Below are positions 1 to 9,004 of a DNA stretch of 64,000 nucleotides, piece after piece. The position numbers and the translations under genes were made by a program. The first letter of the stretch is position 1, and each line of letters opens with the position of its first letter. This DNA comes from MPNO01 sp965200535 (GTDB lineage: Bacteria > Pseudomonadota > Alphaproteobacteria > MPNO01): contig CBDAUF010000002.1 of assembly GCA_965200535.1 (NCBI GenBank), positions 1,550,001 to 1,614,000 of the forward strand, in the 5' to 3' direction. The notes below the pieces were generated by a model, which was given only the letters and a program-made list of their open reading frames with translations, ran no database searches and had not been told where the DNA came from.

Positions 1-576
1 TTCGTGGATCAGGAAATCGGCGCCGTGCGCGTGCCTGATCAGGTATTCGCAGGGACAGGTGTCGCCCGAAAGCACGATCGTCCGGTCCTTCGATTCGAAA
101 CGGTAGCCGAAGGGCTGGTCCAGCGGATAGTGATCGACATCGAACGCGGCGATCCTGACGCCGTCTATATCCGCGACCGGACCTTGGTCGATTTCGTGGA
201 TGACGATATTGGGCATCTCCCGGGAGGCTGTCCGGATCGCCATGCGCATTTCCAGATCCGGCCGGTGCATTTCGAGAAGCCGGTCGACCATGATCCCGAT
301 TCCTGCCGGCCCGTAGATATGCCAGGGGGAATCGTCTCCGAGGATCCACCGGCAGATCATGAAATGCCCAAGGTCGATGTAATGGTCGGAATGCAGATGG
401 GTGATGAACAGATGGTCGACGTCGCCCGGTGGGATGCCGGCCTCCACCATGCGGGCCACGATGCCCGAGCCGCAATCGACGACGAACGTGTTGCTGCCCG
501 CCCGCACCGCGTAACCGGGTCCGCGCCGTCGGGGATTGGGGAACGGCAGCCCCGTCCCCAGCAGGCTGACTTGCAT
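1..576 (-). CDS. MBL-fold metallohydrolase (C-terminus beyond window)
   Basis: This reading frame runs off the left edge; 192 residues are present from an ATG at 576. It shows the zinc-binding motif THLHSDH (H60, H62, D64, H65) near the N-terminus. A later VLSGDT segment supplies the bridging aspartate of the metallo-beta-lactamase fold. The start MQVSLLGTG and the overall pattern resemble the RNase Z / arylsulfatase-like branch of the fold, whose members hydrolyse phosphodiesters, esters or lactones. No signal peptide is visible, so it is probably cytoplasmic. It diverges from the symporter gene that starts at 832. The exact substrate cannot be told from sequence. Confidence 0.85.
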   Translation of the reverse strand, partial: MQVSLLGTGLPFPNPRRRGPGYAVRAGSNTFVVDCGSGIVARMVEAGIPPGDVDHLFITHLHSDHYIDLGHFMICRWILGDDSPWHIYGPAGIGIMVDRLLEMHRPDLEMRMAIRTASREMPNIVIHEIDQGPVADIDGVRIAAFDVDHYPLDQPFGYRFESKDRTIVLSGDTCPCEYLIRHAHGADFLIHE

Positions 577-831
577 CCCGTTATCTCCCGTTCGCCTGGA
601 CGATGACGCCATCGTAGCACTGCCCGGATCGACGCGGTGCGGCGCATCGGGGCCGGTGCCGTTCCGCAGCGCGCCGATCTCTGCGGCTCCTCGACAGCGG
701 CATTGACGCGAAACCAGACGTGTGGTGTCGTTTCGACCAATTAACGTCGCTGGCGCCGCGGTTGGGCAGTGCACCATGCTTGCCGGGCGCCAGTTCAGGG
801 TCTGCGGCGCAAGCGAAGGGAGACAGACGTC
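577..831. other. Intergenic region between divergent genes
   Basis: This 255-base stretch separates the minus-strand MBL gene from the plus-strand symporter. It has no convincing coding frame of its own. A short AT-richer patch lies around 736-746 (CCAATTAACG). The symporter has a good ribosome binding site, AGGGAG, about 9 bases before its ATG. I see no clear -35/-10 pair or palindrome. Confidence 0.4.
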
Positions 832-2229
832 ATGGATCGACTGAACGCGGTCATCGATTCGGTCAATGCGTTTGCATGGGGGCCGCCCATGCTCGGCATC
901 CTCGGCGTGACCGGGGTTTTGCTGACTCTCGGCCTCGTTTTCATGCCGTGGCGCAAGGTTGGCTACGGCTTCCGGCTGCTGTTCGACAAGAGCGCCGCTA
1001 CCGGAGAAGGCGAGGTCAAGCCGTTCAACGCTCTGATGACCGCGCTGTCCGCCACGGTCGGCACCGGGAATATCGCCGGCGTCGCTACAGCCATCGCGCT
1101 CGGCGGGCCGGGCGCAATCTTCTAAATGTGGCTGATCGCGCTGTTCGGCATGGCGACCAAATACGCCGAGGCAGTGTGCGCGGTCACCTACCGCGAGGTC
1201 GACCAGACCGGCAAATATGTCGGCGGGCCCATGTACTACCTGCGCAACGGGGTCGGCGCGTTTGCCCCCGAACTCGGCAAGTGGCTCGGACTCGCCTTCG
1301 CGCTGTTCGGTGCGGTGGCGGCGTTCGGCATCGGCAACGCGGTACAGGTCAACTCGATGGCCGCCGCGCTGGACGACAGTTTCGGGGTTCCGACCTGGGT
1401 GACGGGCGTCGTGACGGCGGTGCTGGTCGGCGTCGTCGTGATCGGCGGCATCCGGCGGATCGGCGACGTTGCGGGCAAGCTGGTGCCGGCGATGATCGTC
1501 CTCTATCTCGGCGCCGCTTTGCTGATCATCGCGATTAACATCGCCGACGTCCCGGATGCCATCGGCCTGATCTTCACCCATGCGTTCACACCGGCCGCGG
1601 CGACGGGCGGCTTCGCCGGTGCGGCGGTGGCAGCGGCCATCCGCTTCGGCATCGCCCGCGGCGTGTTCTCCAACGAATCGGGGCTCGGATCGGCCGCCAT
1701 CGCGCACGCGGCGGCGCAGACCAATAGCCCGGTGCGTCAGGGGATCATCGCCATGCTCGGCACCTTCATCGACACCATCGTGGTGTGCACGATGACGGCG
1801 CTGGTGATCCTGACCTCCGGCGCATGGACGATGACCGGCTCGGACGGCGGCGGGCTGACCGGCGCGGTGCTCACCTCGACCGGCTTCCAGGCCTCCATCG
1901 CCGGCGGCCAGTACATCGTCACCGTCGCACTGGCTGTCTTCGCCTTCACCACCATTCTCGGCTGGTCGTATTACGGCGAGCGGTGCTGGCAGTAAATGTT
2001 CAAGGAACGAAGCCTGTTCATCTACCGCGGCCTGTGGGTGCTGGCAGCGCTCTCCTTCGCCAACGTCAAGGTCGACCTGGTGTGGAACCTGTCGGACACG
2101 CTCAACGGGCTGATGGCGGTGCCCAACCTGATCGGGCTGCTGCTGCTGGCGCCGATGGTCTTCAAGGTCACGCGCGATTACTTCGACGATATCGGGAAAC
2201 CGCTGGGGTCGAGAAAGCCGCCGGGGTAA
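832..2229 (+). pseudogene. Sodium:alanine/glycine symporter (AGCS family), interrupted by two in-frame TAA codons
   Basis: Read straight through, this is a 465-codon AGCS-family amino acid:sodium symporter of normal family length. It has many hydrophobic segments and family motifs such as TVGTGNIAGVA, GGPMYYLRNG, FSNESGLGSA and GWSYYGE. Two TAA codons interrupt the frame, at 1123-1125 (codon 98) and 1993-1995 (codon 388). By family pattern the first sits where Trp is expected (GAIF-W-MW) and the second where an aromatic, probably Tyr, is expected (after SYYGERCWQ). No frameshift accompanies either stop. Each TAA is immediately followed by ATG, so three separate polypeptides could in principle be made by termination-reinitiation. 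A recent pseudogene, base-calling errors or recoding are alternatives. The start at 832 has an AGGGAG ribosome binding site. Confidence 0.85.
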
Positions 2230-2237
2230 CGCGCCCC

Positions 2238-2269
2238 GAGCCGCGGAGCACCGTGGTGCACCGCCGCTC
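2238..2269. terminator. Imperfect hairpin between convergent genes
   Basis: A 32-base inverted repeat runs from GAGCCGCGG to CCGCCGCTC and pairs at 13 of 15 arm positions around a 2-base centre. It lies between the stop of the symporter (2229) and the stop of the convergent VWA gene (2281), the usual place for a bidirectional terminator. There is no T-tract, so its terminator activity is inferred. Confidence 0.4.
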
Positions 2270-2280
2270 TGCCCGGCCGG

Positions 2281-3483
2281 TCAATGGCGGGGCGGAGCGG
2301 CGGCGGCGCCCTTCCGCAGGACCGCCATCGCCGTGTCCAGCCCCTCCAGCGTCAGCGGATACATACGCCCCGACATGATCTGGTAGGTCAGGCGGAGCGA
2401 CGGTGTCGACATCCAGCGCTCGTGCGGCACCGGGTTGATCCAGACCGCATCCGGGTAGTACGCGAGCATCCGCCGTAGCCAGACTTCGCCCGGCTCCTCG
2501 TTCCAGTGCTCGATCGACCCCCCCACCTCGGTGATCTCGTAGGGGCTCATCGTCGCATCGCCGACGAGGATCAGCTTGTAGTCCTGGGCGTAGGTGTTGA
2601 ACACATCCCAGGTCGGGGTCCATTCGTTGTAACCGCGCCGGTCCTGCCGCCAGACCCGCTCGTAGGGAAAGTTGTGAAAGTAGAAGTATTCGAGATGCTT
2701 GAGTTCGCTCCGCGCGGCTGAGAACAGTTCTTCCGAAACCCGGATGTGGCTGTCCATCGAGCCGCCGATGTCGAGGAACAGCAGCACCTTCACCCGGTTC
2801 TTGCGTTCGGGCACCATCTTGATGTCGAGATAGCCGGCGTTCTCCGCCGTCGCCCGAATGGTGCCGTCGAGATCGAACTCGTCCTCGGCGCCGTCGCGGA
2901 CGAACTTGCGCAGCCGCCGCAGCGCCATCTTGATGTTGCGGGTGCCGATTTCCACGGTGTCGGCGAGCCCCCTGAACTCGCGCCGCTCCCACACCTTGGT
3001 GGCGCTCTTGCCGCCCCCTTCCCCGCCGATTCTCACCCCGGCCGGGTTGCGCCCGCTGTTGCCGAAGGGCGACGTACCGCCGGTGCCGATCCAGCGGTTG
3101 CCGCCCTGGTGCCGGCCGCGCTGTTCCTGGAGGCGTTTGGCGAGTTCCTCCATCAACTCTTCGAAACTCAATTTCTCCAGCTTGGCGATTTCCTCCGGGT
3201 CGAACATCCGTTCTGCCAACGCCCGGAGCCATTCCTCGGGCACCACCTTGGAGAACAGGTCCTCGGTCACGTGCATCGCGCCTCGGAAGAAGTTCTCGAA
3301 CACCTTGTCGTAGGCGTCGAAATACTTCTCGTCCTTCACCATCGCGGCGCGGGCCAGGTAGTAGAACCCGTCGGCGTCGCGGTCGCCCGCGCCTTTCGAC
3401 AAGGCCTCGAGCATCATCAGGTATTCGCGAATCGTGACCGGGACGCTCGCCTGGCGAAGCTGGAAAAAGAAATCGACAAACAT
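2281..3483 (-). CDS. VWA-domain protein, CoxE-like
   Basis: This 400-residue protein has a von Willebrand factor A domain in its C-terminal half. The metal-site motif is DIGGS at residues 238-242, the DxGxS variant of the classical DxSxS. The N-terminal half is charged and helical, as in CoxE-like proteins. Family members work with a MoxR AAA+ ATPase to remodel or insert metal centres in partner enzymes, as in maturation of the Mo-hydroxylase CO dehydrogenase. The gene lies 8 bases downstream of the MoxR gene in the same operon, which supports that pairing. Its client is unknown; the molybdenum hydroxylase at 51-55 kb is a possible but unproven target. Confidence 0.85.
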   Translation of the reverse strand: MFVDFFFQLRQASVPVTIREYLMMLEALSKGAGDRDADGFYYLARAAMVKDEKYFDAYDKVFENFFRGAMHVTEDLFSKVVPEEWLRALAERMFDPEEIAKLEKLSFEELMEELAKRLQEQRGRHQGGNRWIGTGGTSPFGNSGRNPAGVRIGGEGGGKSATKVWERREFRGLADTVEIGTRNIKMALRRLRKFVRDGAEDEFDLDGTIRATAENAGYLDIKMVPERKNRVKVLLFLDIGGSMDSHIRVSEELFSAARSELKHLEYFYFHNFPYERVWRQDRRGYNEWTPTWDVFNTYAQDYKLILVGDATMSPYEITEVGGSIEHWNEEPGEVWLRRMLAYYPDAVWINPVPHERWMSTPSLRLTYQIMSGRMYPLTLEGLDTAMAVLRKGAAAAPPRH

Positions 3484-3491
3484 TCAGCGCG

Positions 3492-4331
3492 TTAGTTCTG
3501 GCGCCGCGACAGGAAGGCGAGGCGCTCGAACATCTGGACATCCTGCTCGTTCTTGAGAAGCGCGCCGTAGAGTCTCGGGATCGCCTTGGTCGAATCGGCG
3601 CGCAGATCCTCGGGCGACAGATCCTCGGCGAGCAGCAGCTTGATCCAGTCGAGCAGTTCCGAGGTCGAGGGCTTTTTCTTCAGCCCGTTGACCGCACGGA
3701 TCGAGAAAAAGCTCTCCAGCGCCTCCTTGAGGAGCGCCTTCTTGATGCCCGGGAAATGGACCCCGACGATCCGCTCCATCGTCTCCGGTTCGGGGAAGCG
3801 GATATAGTGGAAGAAACAGCGCCGGAGGAACGCATCCGGCAATTCCTTCTCGTTGTTGGACGTGATGATGACCGCTGGGCGGTGTCTGGCCGTCACCGTC
3901 TCCTGGGTCTCGTAGACGTAGAACTCCATCCGGTCGAGCTCGCGGAGGAGGTCGTTGGGGAACTCGATGTCCGCCTTGTCGATTTCGTCGATCAGCAGCA
4001 CCGCCTGCCGGTCGGAGGCGAAGGCCTCCCACAGCATTCCCCGCTTGATGTAATTGCGGATGTCCTTGACCCGTTCCTCGCCCAACTGCGAATCGCGCAG
4101 CCGCGAGACCGCGTCGTACTCGTAAAGCCCGTGCTGCGCCTTGGTTGTCGACTTGATGTGCCACTCGAAAAAGGGCCGGCCCAGAGCGGCCGCGACCTCC
4201 TGCGCGAGAAGCGTCTTGCCGGTGCCGGGTTCCCCCTTGACGAGCAGCGGGCGCTCCAGCGTGATGGCCGCGTTGACCGCCGTCATCAGGTCTTCGGTCG
4301 CGATATAGCTGTCGGTGCCGGTAAACTTCAT
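3492..4331 (-). CDS. MoxR-family AAA+ ATPase, CoxD-like
   Basis: This 279-residue AAA+ ATPase has Walker A GEPGTGKT (about residues 33-40), Walker B LLIDEID, and a sensor region beginning ITSNNEKELPDAFLRRC. MoxR proteins are chaperone-like ATPases that act with VWA-domain partners. I chose the ATG at 4331 over an upstream in-frame TTG because the protein then begins MKFTGT, as is typical of the family. It is followed 8 bases later by the VWA gene. The partner arrangement is known from coxD/coxE and related clusters. The specific substrate complex here is not evident. Confidence 0.9.
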   Translation of the reverse strand: MKFTGTDSYIATEDLMTAVNAAITLERPLLVKGEPGTGKTLLAQEVAAALGRPFFEWHIKSTTKAQHGLYEYDAVSRLRDSQLGEERVKDIRNYIKRGMLWEAFASDRQAVLLIDEIDKADIEFPNDLLRELDRMEFYVYETQETVTARHRPAVIITSNNEKELPDAFLRRCFFHYIRFPEPETMERIVGVHFPGIKKALLKEALESFFSIRAVNGLKKKPSTSELLDWIKLLLAEDLSPEDLRADSTKAIPRLYGALLKNEQDVQMFERLAFLSRRQN

Positions 4332-4458
4332 GGACGCCAACGTCGTTTTTCGGTGTGTGAGGAGAGGGTTGGCAGGCGCGGCGCACGGTAGTTGAAGGTC
4401 CGGGGCCGATCAAGCCGCGTCGGCGGACCCGGCGGGCAACGAACCGCAGGAGGAACAG

Positions 4459-4917
4459 GTGCTCTCCCTTCTCGTCATTCTGCATGTGCTGGCCGCGATC
4501 GTATGGGTCGGCGGCATGGGTTTCGCCTTGATGTCGCTGCGCCCCGCCGCCGGCCCGCTCGACGGGCCGGTCCGGCTCGGCCTCTGGCAGCGCGTCTTTC
4601 GGCGCTTTTTCGTCTGGGTGTGGATCTCGGTCTGCGTCCTGCCGGTGAGCGGCTACGCGATGATCGTCATGCAGTGGGGCGGCCTGCAGGCGATGCCGCT
4701 GCACGCCCATCTGATGCACGGCATCGGCTGGGTGATGGTGCTGGTCTTCCTGTATCTCTGGTTCGGCCCCTACCGGCAGTTCCGCACCGCGCTCCCCGAA
4801 AACCCGCCCGCGGCGGCGGCCGCGCTCGACCGGATCCGGCAAACCGTCACCGCCAACTTCGTCCTCGGCCTGGTCAACGCCGCCATCGGCGCATCCGGCC
4901 GCTACTGGCCGGTCTAG
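4459..4917 (+). CDS. CopD-like integral membrane protein
   Basis: This 152-residue protein is almost entirely hydrophobic, with about four membrane segments. The first (LLVILHVLAAIVWVGGMGFA) has the HxxxxxxWxGG pattern of CopD and related membrane proteins, and histidines recur in the third (HLMHGIGW). Such proteins are proposed to handle copper or haem, but small members are mostly uncharacterised. The start is GTG at 4459, preceded by a near-perfect AGGAGG. It diverges from the MoxR gene and converges on the MFS gene. Confidence 0.7.
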   Translation: MLSLLVILHVLAAIVWVGGMGFALMSLRPAAGPLDGPVRLGLWQRVFRRFFVWVWISVCVLPVSGYAMIVMQWGGLQAMPLHAHLMHGIGWVMVLVFLYLWFGPYRQFRTALPENPPAAAAALDRIRQTVTANFVLGLVNAAIGASGRYWPV

Positions 4918-4970
4918 GGGACGAATACGGCCGATCCGCGCCCCGCCCGCCGGCGCGCCCTGTCCGGCCG

Positions 4971-6212
4971 CTAGGCGACCGCCGCCTTCGGGCGGGCGGT
5001 GCGCCACAGGATCAGCAGCATCACGCCGATGTTGAGGAAATTCCAGGCGATGCCGTTGAGAAACGCGGCCTGGTAAGACATCGTCAGATCGTAGATCCAG
5101 CCGGAGACCCAGCCGCCGAGGGCCATTCCCGAAATGGTCGCGAAGATCACCAGCCCGATCCGCTGGCCGGCCTCGCGCGCCGGCAGATACTCGCGGATGA
5201 TGATCGCGTAGGACGGTACGATCCCGCCCTGGAACAGGCCGAAAATGAGGGAGATCATGTAGAGCGACGCCAGCCCGTCGAACGGAAGGTAGAGGGCCAG
5301 GGCGACGCACTGGAGAAGCGAGCCGAGGAGGAGCGTCCGCACCCCGCCGATACGGTCGGCGAGGAAGCCGGAGCCGAGGCGGCTGACCACCCCCGCCGCC
5401 AGCATCAGCGACAGCATTTCCGCCCCGCGCGCGATCCCGTAGCCGAGATCGACGCAATAGGCGACGAGGTGGACCTGCGGCATCGACATGGCGACGCAGC
5501 AACCGACGCCGGCGACGGCGAGCAGGGTCTGCATGGTGCGCGGGGTGAAGGCTGCCATGCGGAGTTGTTCGGTCCCGGCGATCCCGGTGACGCGGTCGAC
5601 ATGGTCGCGCCGCGGCCCCTCGCGGCGCAGCAGCAGCGCGAGCGGCGTCATCGTGAGAGCGCTGAACACGCCGATCGCAAAATAGATGGGCCGCCAGCCG
5701 TCGGTGGTCACCGAATCCTGCAGCACCAGCGGCAGCAGCACGCCTGCGAAGTAGTTGCCGCAGGCGACCGCCGCCACCGCAATGCCGCGGTGGCGGACGA
5801 ACCAGTGAGAGATGTTGGCCATCAGCGGACCGAACATGGCGCCGGTGCCGAGCCCGATCAGGAGGCCGTGGACAACGGTAAGCTGCCACATCGCCTCCGC
5901 CATCGAGGAGCCGATGAATCCGACCGCCAGCAGAACCGCGGCGGCGAGCGCAGGGAGCATCATCCCGATCCTGTCGATCAGATGCCCGACGACGATGTTT
6001 CCGAGCGCAAAAGCGATCATCGACGCCGTATAGGGGATCGCGGCGGTCGCCCGGTCGACGCCGAACTCGGACTGAACCGCGGGCAGGACGATCACGTAGG
6101 ACCACAGCCCGATACTGCCGATCGTCGCCAGGACCATGGTGACGGCGAGGCGGACCCACGCCTGGCGGCCATCGACGACCGCGCCGCCTTGCTCAGATGC
6201 CCCGGAAAACAA
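4971..6212 (-). CDS. MFS transporter
   Basis: This 413-residue major facilitator superfamily carrier has about 12 membrane segments. The loop motif GHLIDRIG fits MFS motif A after TM2, and a related GFLADRIGG occurs in the second half. It resembles the monocarboxylate/oxalate-formate-like MFS carriers common in proteobacteria; the substrate is not determinable. The start is TTG at 6212, supported by AAGGAG seven bases upstream, and no better in-frame ATG exists nearby. It lies 51 bases downstream of the hydrolase-OsmC gene on the same strand, so the two are probably co-transcribed. Confidence 0.85.
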   Translation of the reverse strand: MFSGASEQGGAVVDGRQAWVRLAVTMVLATIGSIGLWSYVIVLPAVQSEFGVDRATAAIPYTASMIAFALGNIVVGHLIDRIGMMLPALAAAVLLAVGFIGSSMAEAMWQLTVVHGLLIGLGTGAMFGPLMANISHWFVRHRGIAVAAVACGNYFAGVLLPLVLQDSVTTDGWRPIYFAIGVFSALTMTPLALLLRREGPRRDHVDRVTGIAGTEQLRMAAFTPRTMQTLLAVAGVGCCVAMSMPQVHLVAYCVDLGYGIARGAEMLSLMLAAGVVSRLGSGFLADRIGGVRTLLLGSLLQCVALALYLPFDGLASLYMISLIFGLFQGGIVPSYAIIIREYLPAREAGQRIGLVIFATISGMALGGWVSGWIYDLTMSYQAAFLNGIAWNFLNIGVMLLILWRTARPKAAVA

Positions 6213-6263
6213 CTTATAACTCCTTATTAAAAACGGGTTACGACAATTATTTATGTCCGAGAG

Positions 6264-7484
6264 TCAGCTTCTCGGCTGTAACGAAGTCGCAACCCTGACC
6301 TCTCGATGCAGCGTCCGGTGCACCGGGCATTTGTCGGCGATTTCCAACAGCCTCGCCCGTTGTTCGTCATCGAGGTCTCCGGCCAGCCGGATTTCGCGAA
6401 CGAACGAATCGATCTTCCCCTCGTCGGTCTCGCACTCGGCGCAATCGGCAGCGTGGATCTTTTCCTGGCGGACGGTGACGCTCACCTTTTCGACCGGCCA
6501 GTTCCGGCGCGATGCGTACATGCGCAGCGTCATGGTCGTGCATGTGCCGAGCGCCGCAGACAGGAGCTGGTAGGGCGTCGGACCGCGGCCGAGCCCGCCG
6601 ACCGTTTCCGGCTCGTCCGCGGCGAACACGTAGCCGCCCGCCGCGACATCCTGCCCATAGGGTCCGATCCCGTTCTCCGCGACCGTCACCGCGCCGTCTT
6701 CCGCGGCCGGCGTCAGGGAACGCTTGGGCGGGATAAACCGGCTCGCCCAGGCGGCCGCGACATCGGCGGCGTAGACCGCATCCTCGCGCCGGGTCAGCAG
6801 GTGGTCCGCGCTGTCCAGCGAGATAAAGCTCTTGGGATGTTTCGCCGCCTGGAAGATCTCCGCGGCGTTGTCGATGCCGACAGTGCGGTCGAGCGGCGCA
6901 TGCATGACGAGGAGCGCCTTGCGGAGGGCACCGACGCGCTCGCGAAGCCGCTGCGCCGCGATGTCCTCCAGGAACTGCCGGCGGATGCGGAACGGGCGTC
7001 CGGCGATCTTCACGCTGGCCTCGCCGTCCCGCTCGATGGCCGCGACGTCGTCCGCAAACAGGTGGGAGACATGGCCCGGATCGCTCGGCGCGCCGATGGT
7101 GACGACGCCGACCGCCTCCTCCACCGCTTCGGCGGCGGCGAGCACGGCAGCTCCGCCCAGACTGTGCCCGATCAGGATGGAAGGCGCCGCGTGCTCGGTG
7201 CGCAGCCAGTCGGCTGCCGCGATCAAATCTCCCACATTGGAACTGAAGTCGGTGTTGGCGAAATCGCCGCCGCTCGCCCCGAGGCCGGTGAAATCGAAGC
7301 GGAGCGTGGCGATCCCGTTTGCCGCGAGCGCCGCCGCGATGCACGAAGCGGCAAAGATGTCCTTCGAGCAGGTGAAGCAGTGGGCAAACAGCGCGTAGGC
7401 GCGGATCTCCCCGTCCGGCAGTTCGAGCCGCGCGGCGAGCATGTCGCCGCCCGCCCCGGCGAAGGTCGCCTTTTCCGATCTCAT
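6264..7484 (-). CDS. Alpha/beta-hydrolase-OsmC fusion protein
   Basis: This 406-residue protein joins two domains. The N-terminal part (about 1-250) is an alpha/beta hydrolase with nucleophile elbow GHSLGG (Ser108) and an upstream oxyanion segment AHCFTCSKD. The C-terminal part (about 270-406) is an OsmC/Ohr-like peroxidase domain, with one cysteine in GTCTTMTLRMYA and another in CPVHRTL. Fusions of this architecture are widespread in proteobacteria and are linked to peroxide or ester stress, though their exact substrate is unclear. I prefer the ATG at 7484 because GGGGAG lies at proper spacing; the ATG at 7490 is too close to it. Confidence 0.88.
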   Translation of the reverse strand: MRSEKATFAGAGGDMLAARLELPDGEIRAYALFAHCFTCSKDIFAASCIAAALAANGIATLRFDFTGLGASGGDFANTDFSSNVGDLIAAADWLRTEHAAPSILIGHSLGGAAVLAAAEAVEEAVGVVTIGAPSDPGHVSHLFADDVAAIERDGEASVKIAGRPFRIRRQFLEDIAAQRLRERVGALRKALLVMHAPLDRTVGIDNAAEIFQAAKHPKSFISLDSADHLLTRREDAVYAADVAAAWASRFIPPKRSLTPAAEDGAVTVAENGIGPYGQDVAAGGYVFAADEPETVGGLGRGPTPYQLLSAALGTCTTMTLRMYASRRNWPVEKVSVTVRQEKIHAADCAECETDEGKIDSFVREIRLAGDLDDEQRARLLEIADKCPVHRTLHREVRVATSLQPRS

Positions 7485-7637
7485 CGGCATGCTCCCCGTT
7501 CGGTCGGCGGAACTTACACCATTCCGTCCGTTTCCCCGCCACGTTCAGGGCAGACATCGGAATGGGTGCCGGCGCTTGGCTGGCGCAGCCCGATATGCTC
7601 AGATCGGCGGGAGACTGCCCGAGCCGGGAGGAACATC

Positions 7638-8999
7638 GTGCCGCTTGGATCGACCCCGCTTGCCGCGCTCGCCGCCGATCTTTCCTCCGGGGCGGCGACG
7701 AGCCGCGCTCTTGTGGAGCAGGCCCTGGCCGCAGCGGAAGCGCCGGACGGCGAGGGCGCGCGGACTTTCGTCTTCTGCGATGCGGACCGCGCGCGCGCCG
7801 AGGCCGAGGCAAGTGACGCGCTGCGCAAGGCGGGCGTGGTTCCCTCGCCGCTCGCCGGCCTGCCGGTCTCGATGAAGGATCTGTTCGATGTCGCCGGCGA
7901 GATCACCGCCGCGGCCTCGCCCACGCTTGCCGATACGCCGCCGGCGCGCCGCGATTCGCCGGTCGTCGCGCGTCTCCGTGCGGCGGGCGCGATTGTGCTC
8001 CGCCGCACCAACCTGACCGAGTTCGCCTACTCCGGAATCGGCATCAACCCGCATTTCGGCACGCCGAAAAACCCATGGGACCGGGCACACGGTCGAATAC
8101 CGGGGGGATCGTCCTCAGGCGCCGCGGTTTCGGTCACCGACGGTATGGCGGCGGCCGCCATCGGCAGCGACACCGGAGGATCGGTCCGTATCCCGGCCGC
8201 CCTGTGCGGCGTCACCGGGTTGAAGACGACCACGGGGCGGATCCCCCTCGACGGTGTGTTCCCGTTGTCGGCAACCTTCGATTCGGCGGGGCCGCTCGCC
8301 CCCACCGTCGGATGCTGCGCGCTGCTCGATGCGGCGATGGCCGGCGGCAATGTCTGGACCCCGCCCGTTCCGTTGCCGGTCCGGGGCCTCCGGCTGGGGG
8401 TCGCAACGACCATCGTGCAGGACGGGATGGACGAGACGGTGGCCGCCGCATTCCGGTTGGCCCTCGACCGACTGTCGGCCGCCGGAGCGCTCGTCGAGGA
8501 CGTTGCCTTCGCGCCGTTCGGGGATATTGCAGAGGTCAACGCTGCGGGCGGGATTCTGGCGGCCGAAGCCTATGCCCTGCATCGCGAGCGCATCGCCGCC
8601 AGCGGCAACATGATCGATCCCCGCGTTCGCGCCCGGATCGAGCGCGGCGCAGCCCTTTCGGCCGCCGACCTGATCGATGTCGTGCGCGCCCGCGCCGATA
8701 TCCGGTCCCGGGCGGATGCCATCAGCGCCGATTACGACGCGATCCTGATGCCGACCGTCGCCATCGTCGCGCCTCCGATCGACGATATCGTGGCCAGCGA
8801 CGACCTCTACACCGAACTCAACCTGTTCATCCTCCGCAACACCACGTTCGGCAACTTTCTCGACCGCTGCGCGCTGTCGATCCCGATCCACCAGCCGGGC
8901 GAGGCGCCCGTCGGGCTGATGGTTCTCGATCGCACGGGCGCCGACGAACACCTGATCCGCGTCGGGCTCGCCGTGGAGAACGTCGTGCGCCGCGTCTGA
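7638..8999 (+). CDS. Amidase (amidase-signature family)
   Basis: This 453-residue enzyme has the Ser-cisSer-Lys triad of amidase-signature hydrolases: Lys80 in PVSMKDLFD, Ser158 in PGGSSSGAA and nucleophile Ser182 in GSDTGGSVR. The 24-residue spacing of the two serines matches characterised members. It should hydrolyse an amide (R-CO-NH2 or N-substituted) in the cytoplasm. The start is GTG at 7638, with GGGAGG upstream. It converges with the glutamine-synthetase-like gene, which may handle a related amine or amide. It is shorter than GatA-type proteins, and no gatB or gatC lies nearby, so a role in tRNA amidation is unlikely. Confidence 0.88.
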   Translation: MPLGSTPLAALAADLSSGAATSRALVEQALAAAEAPDGEGARTFVFCDADRARAEAEASDALRKAGVVPSPLAGLPVSMKDLFDVAGEITAAASPTLADTPPARRDSPVVARLRAAGAIVLRRTNLTEFAYSGIGINPHFGTPKNPWDRAHGRIPGGSSSGAAVSVTDGMAAAAIGSDTGGSVRIPAALCGVTGLKTTTGRIPLDGVFPLSATFDSAGPLAPTVGCCALLDAAMAGGNVWTPPVPLPVRGLRLGVATTIVQDGMDETVAAAFRLALDRLSAAGALVEDVAFAPFGDIAEVNAAGGILAAEAYALHRERIAASGNMIDPRVRARIERGAALSAADLIDVVRARADIRSRADAISADYDAILMPTVAIVAPPIDDIVASDDLYTELNLFILRNTTFGNFLDRCALSIPIHQPGEAPVGLMVLDRTGADEHLIRVGLAVENVVRRV

Positions 9000-9004
9000 G
9001 GCGG

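Noticed and set aside
4392..6230. Very long plus-strand open frame opposite the MFS gene
   Set aside because: Its translation is arginine/aspartate/histidine-rich with no family motifs, while the minus strand encodes a clear MFS protein; it is a product of high GC content.
6306..7637. Upstream extension of the amidase reading frame
   Set aside because: This part is antisense to the hydrolase-OsmC gene and has no motif; the GTG at 7638 has a strong ribosome binding site and fits the family start.
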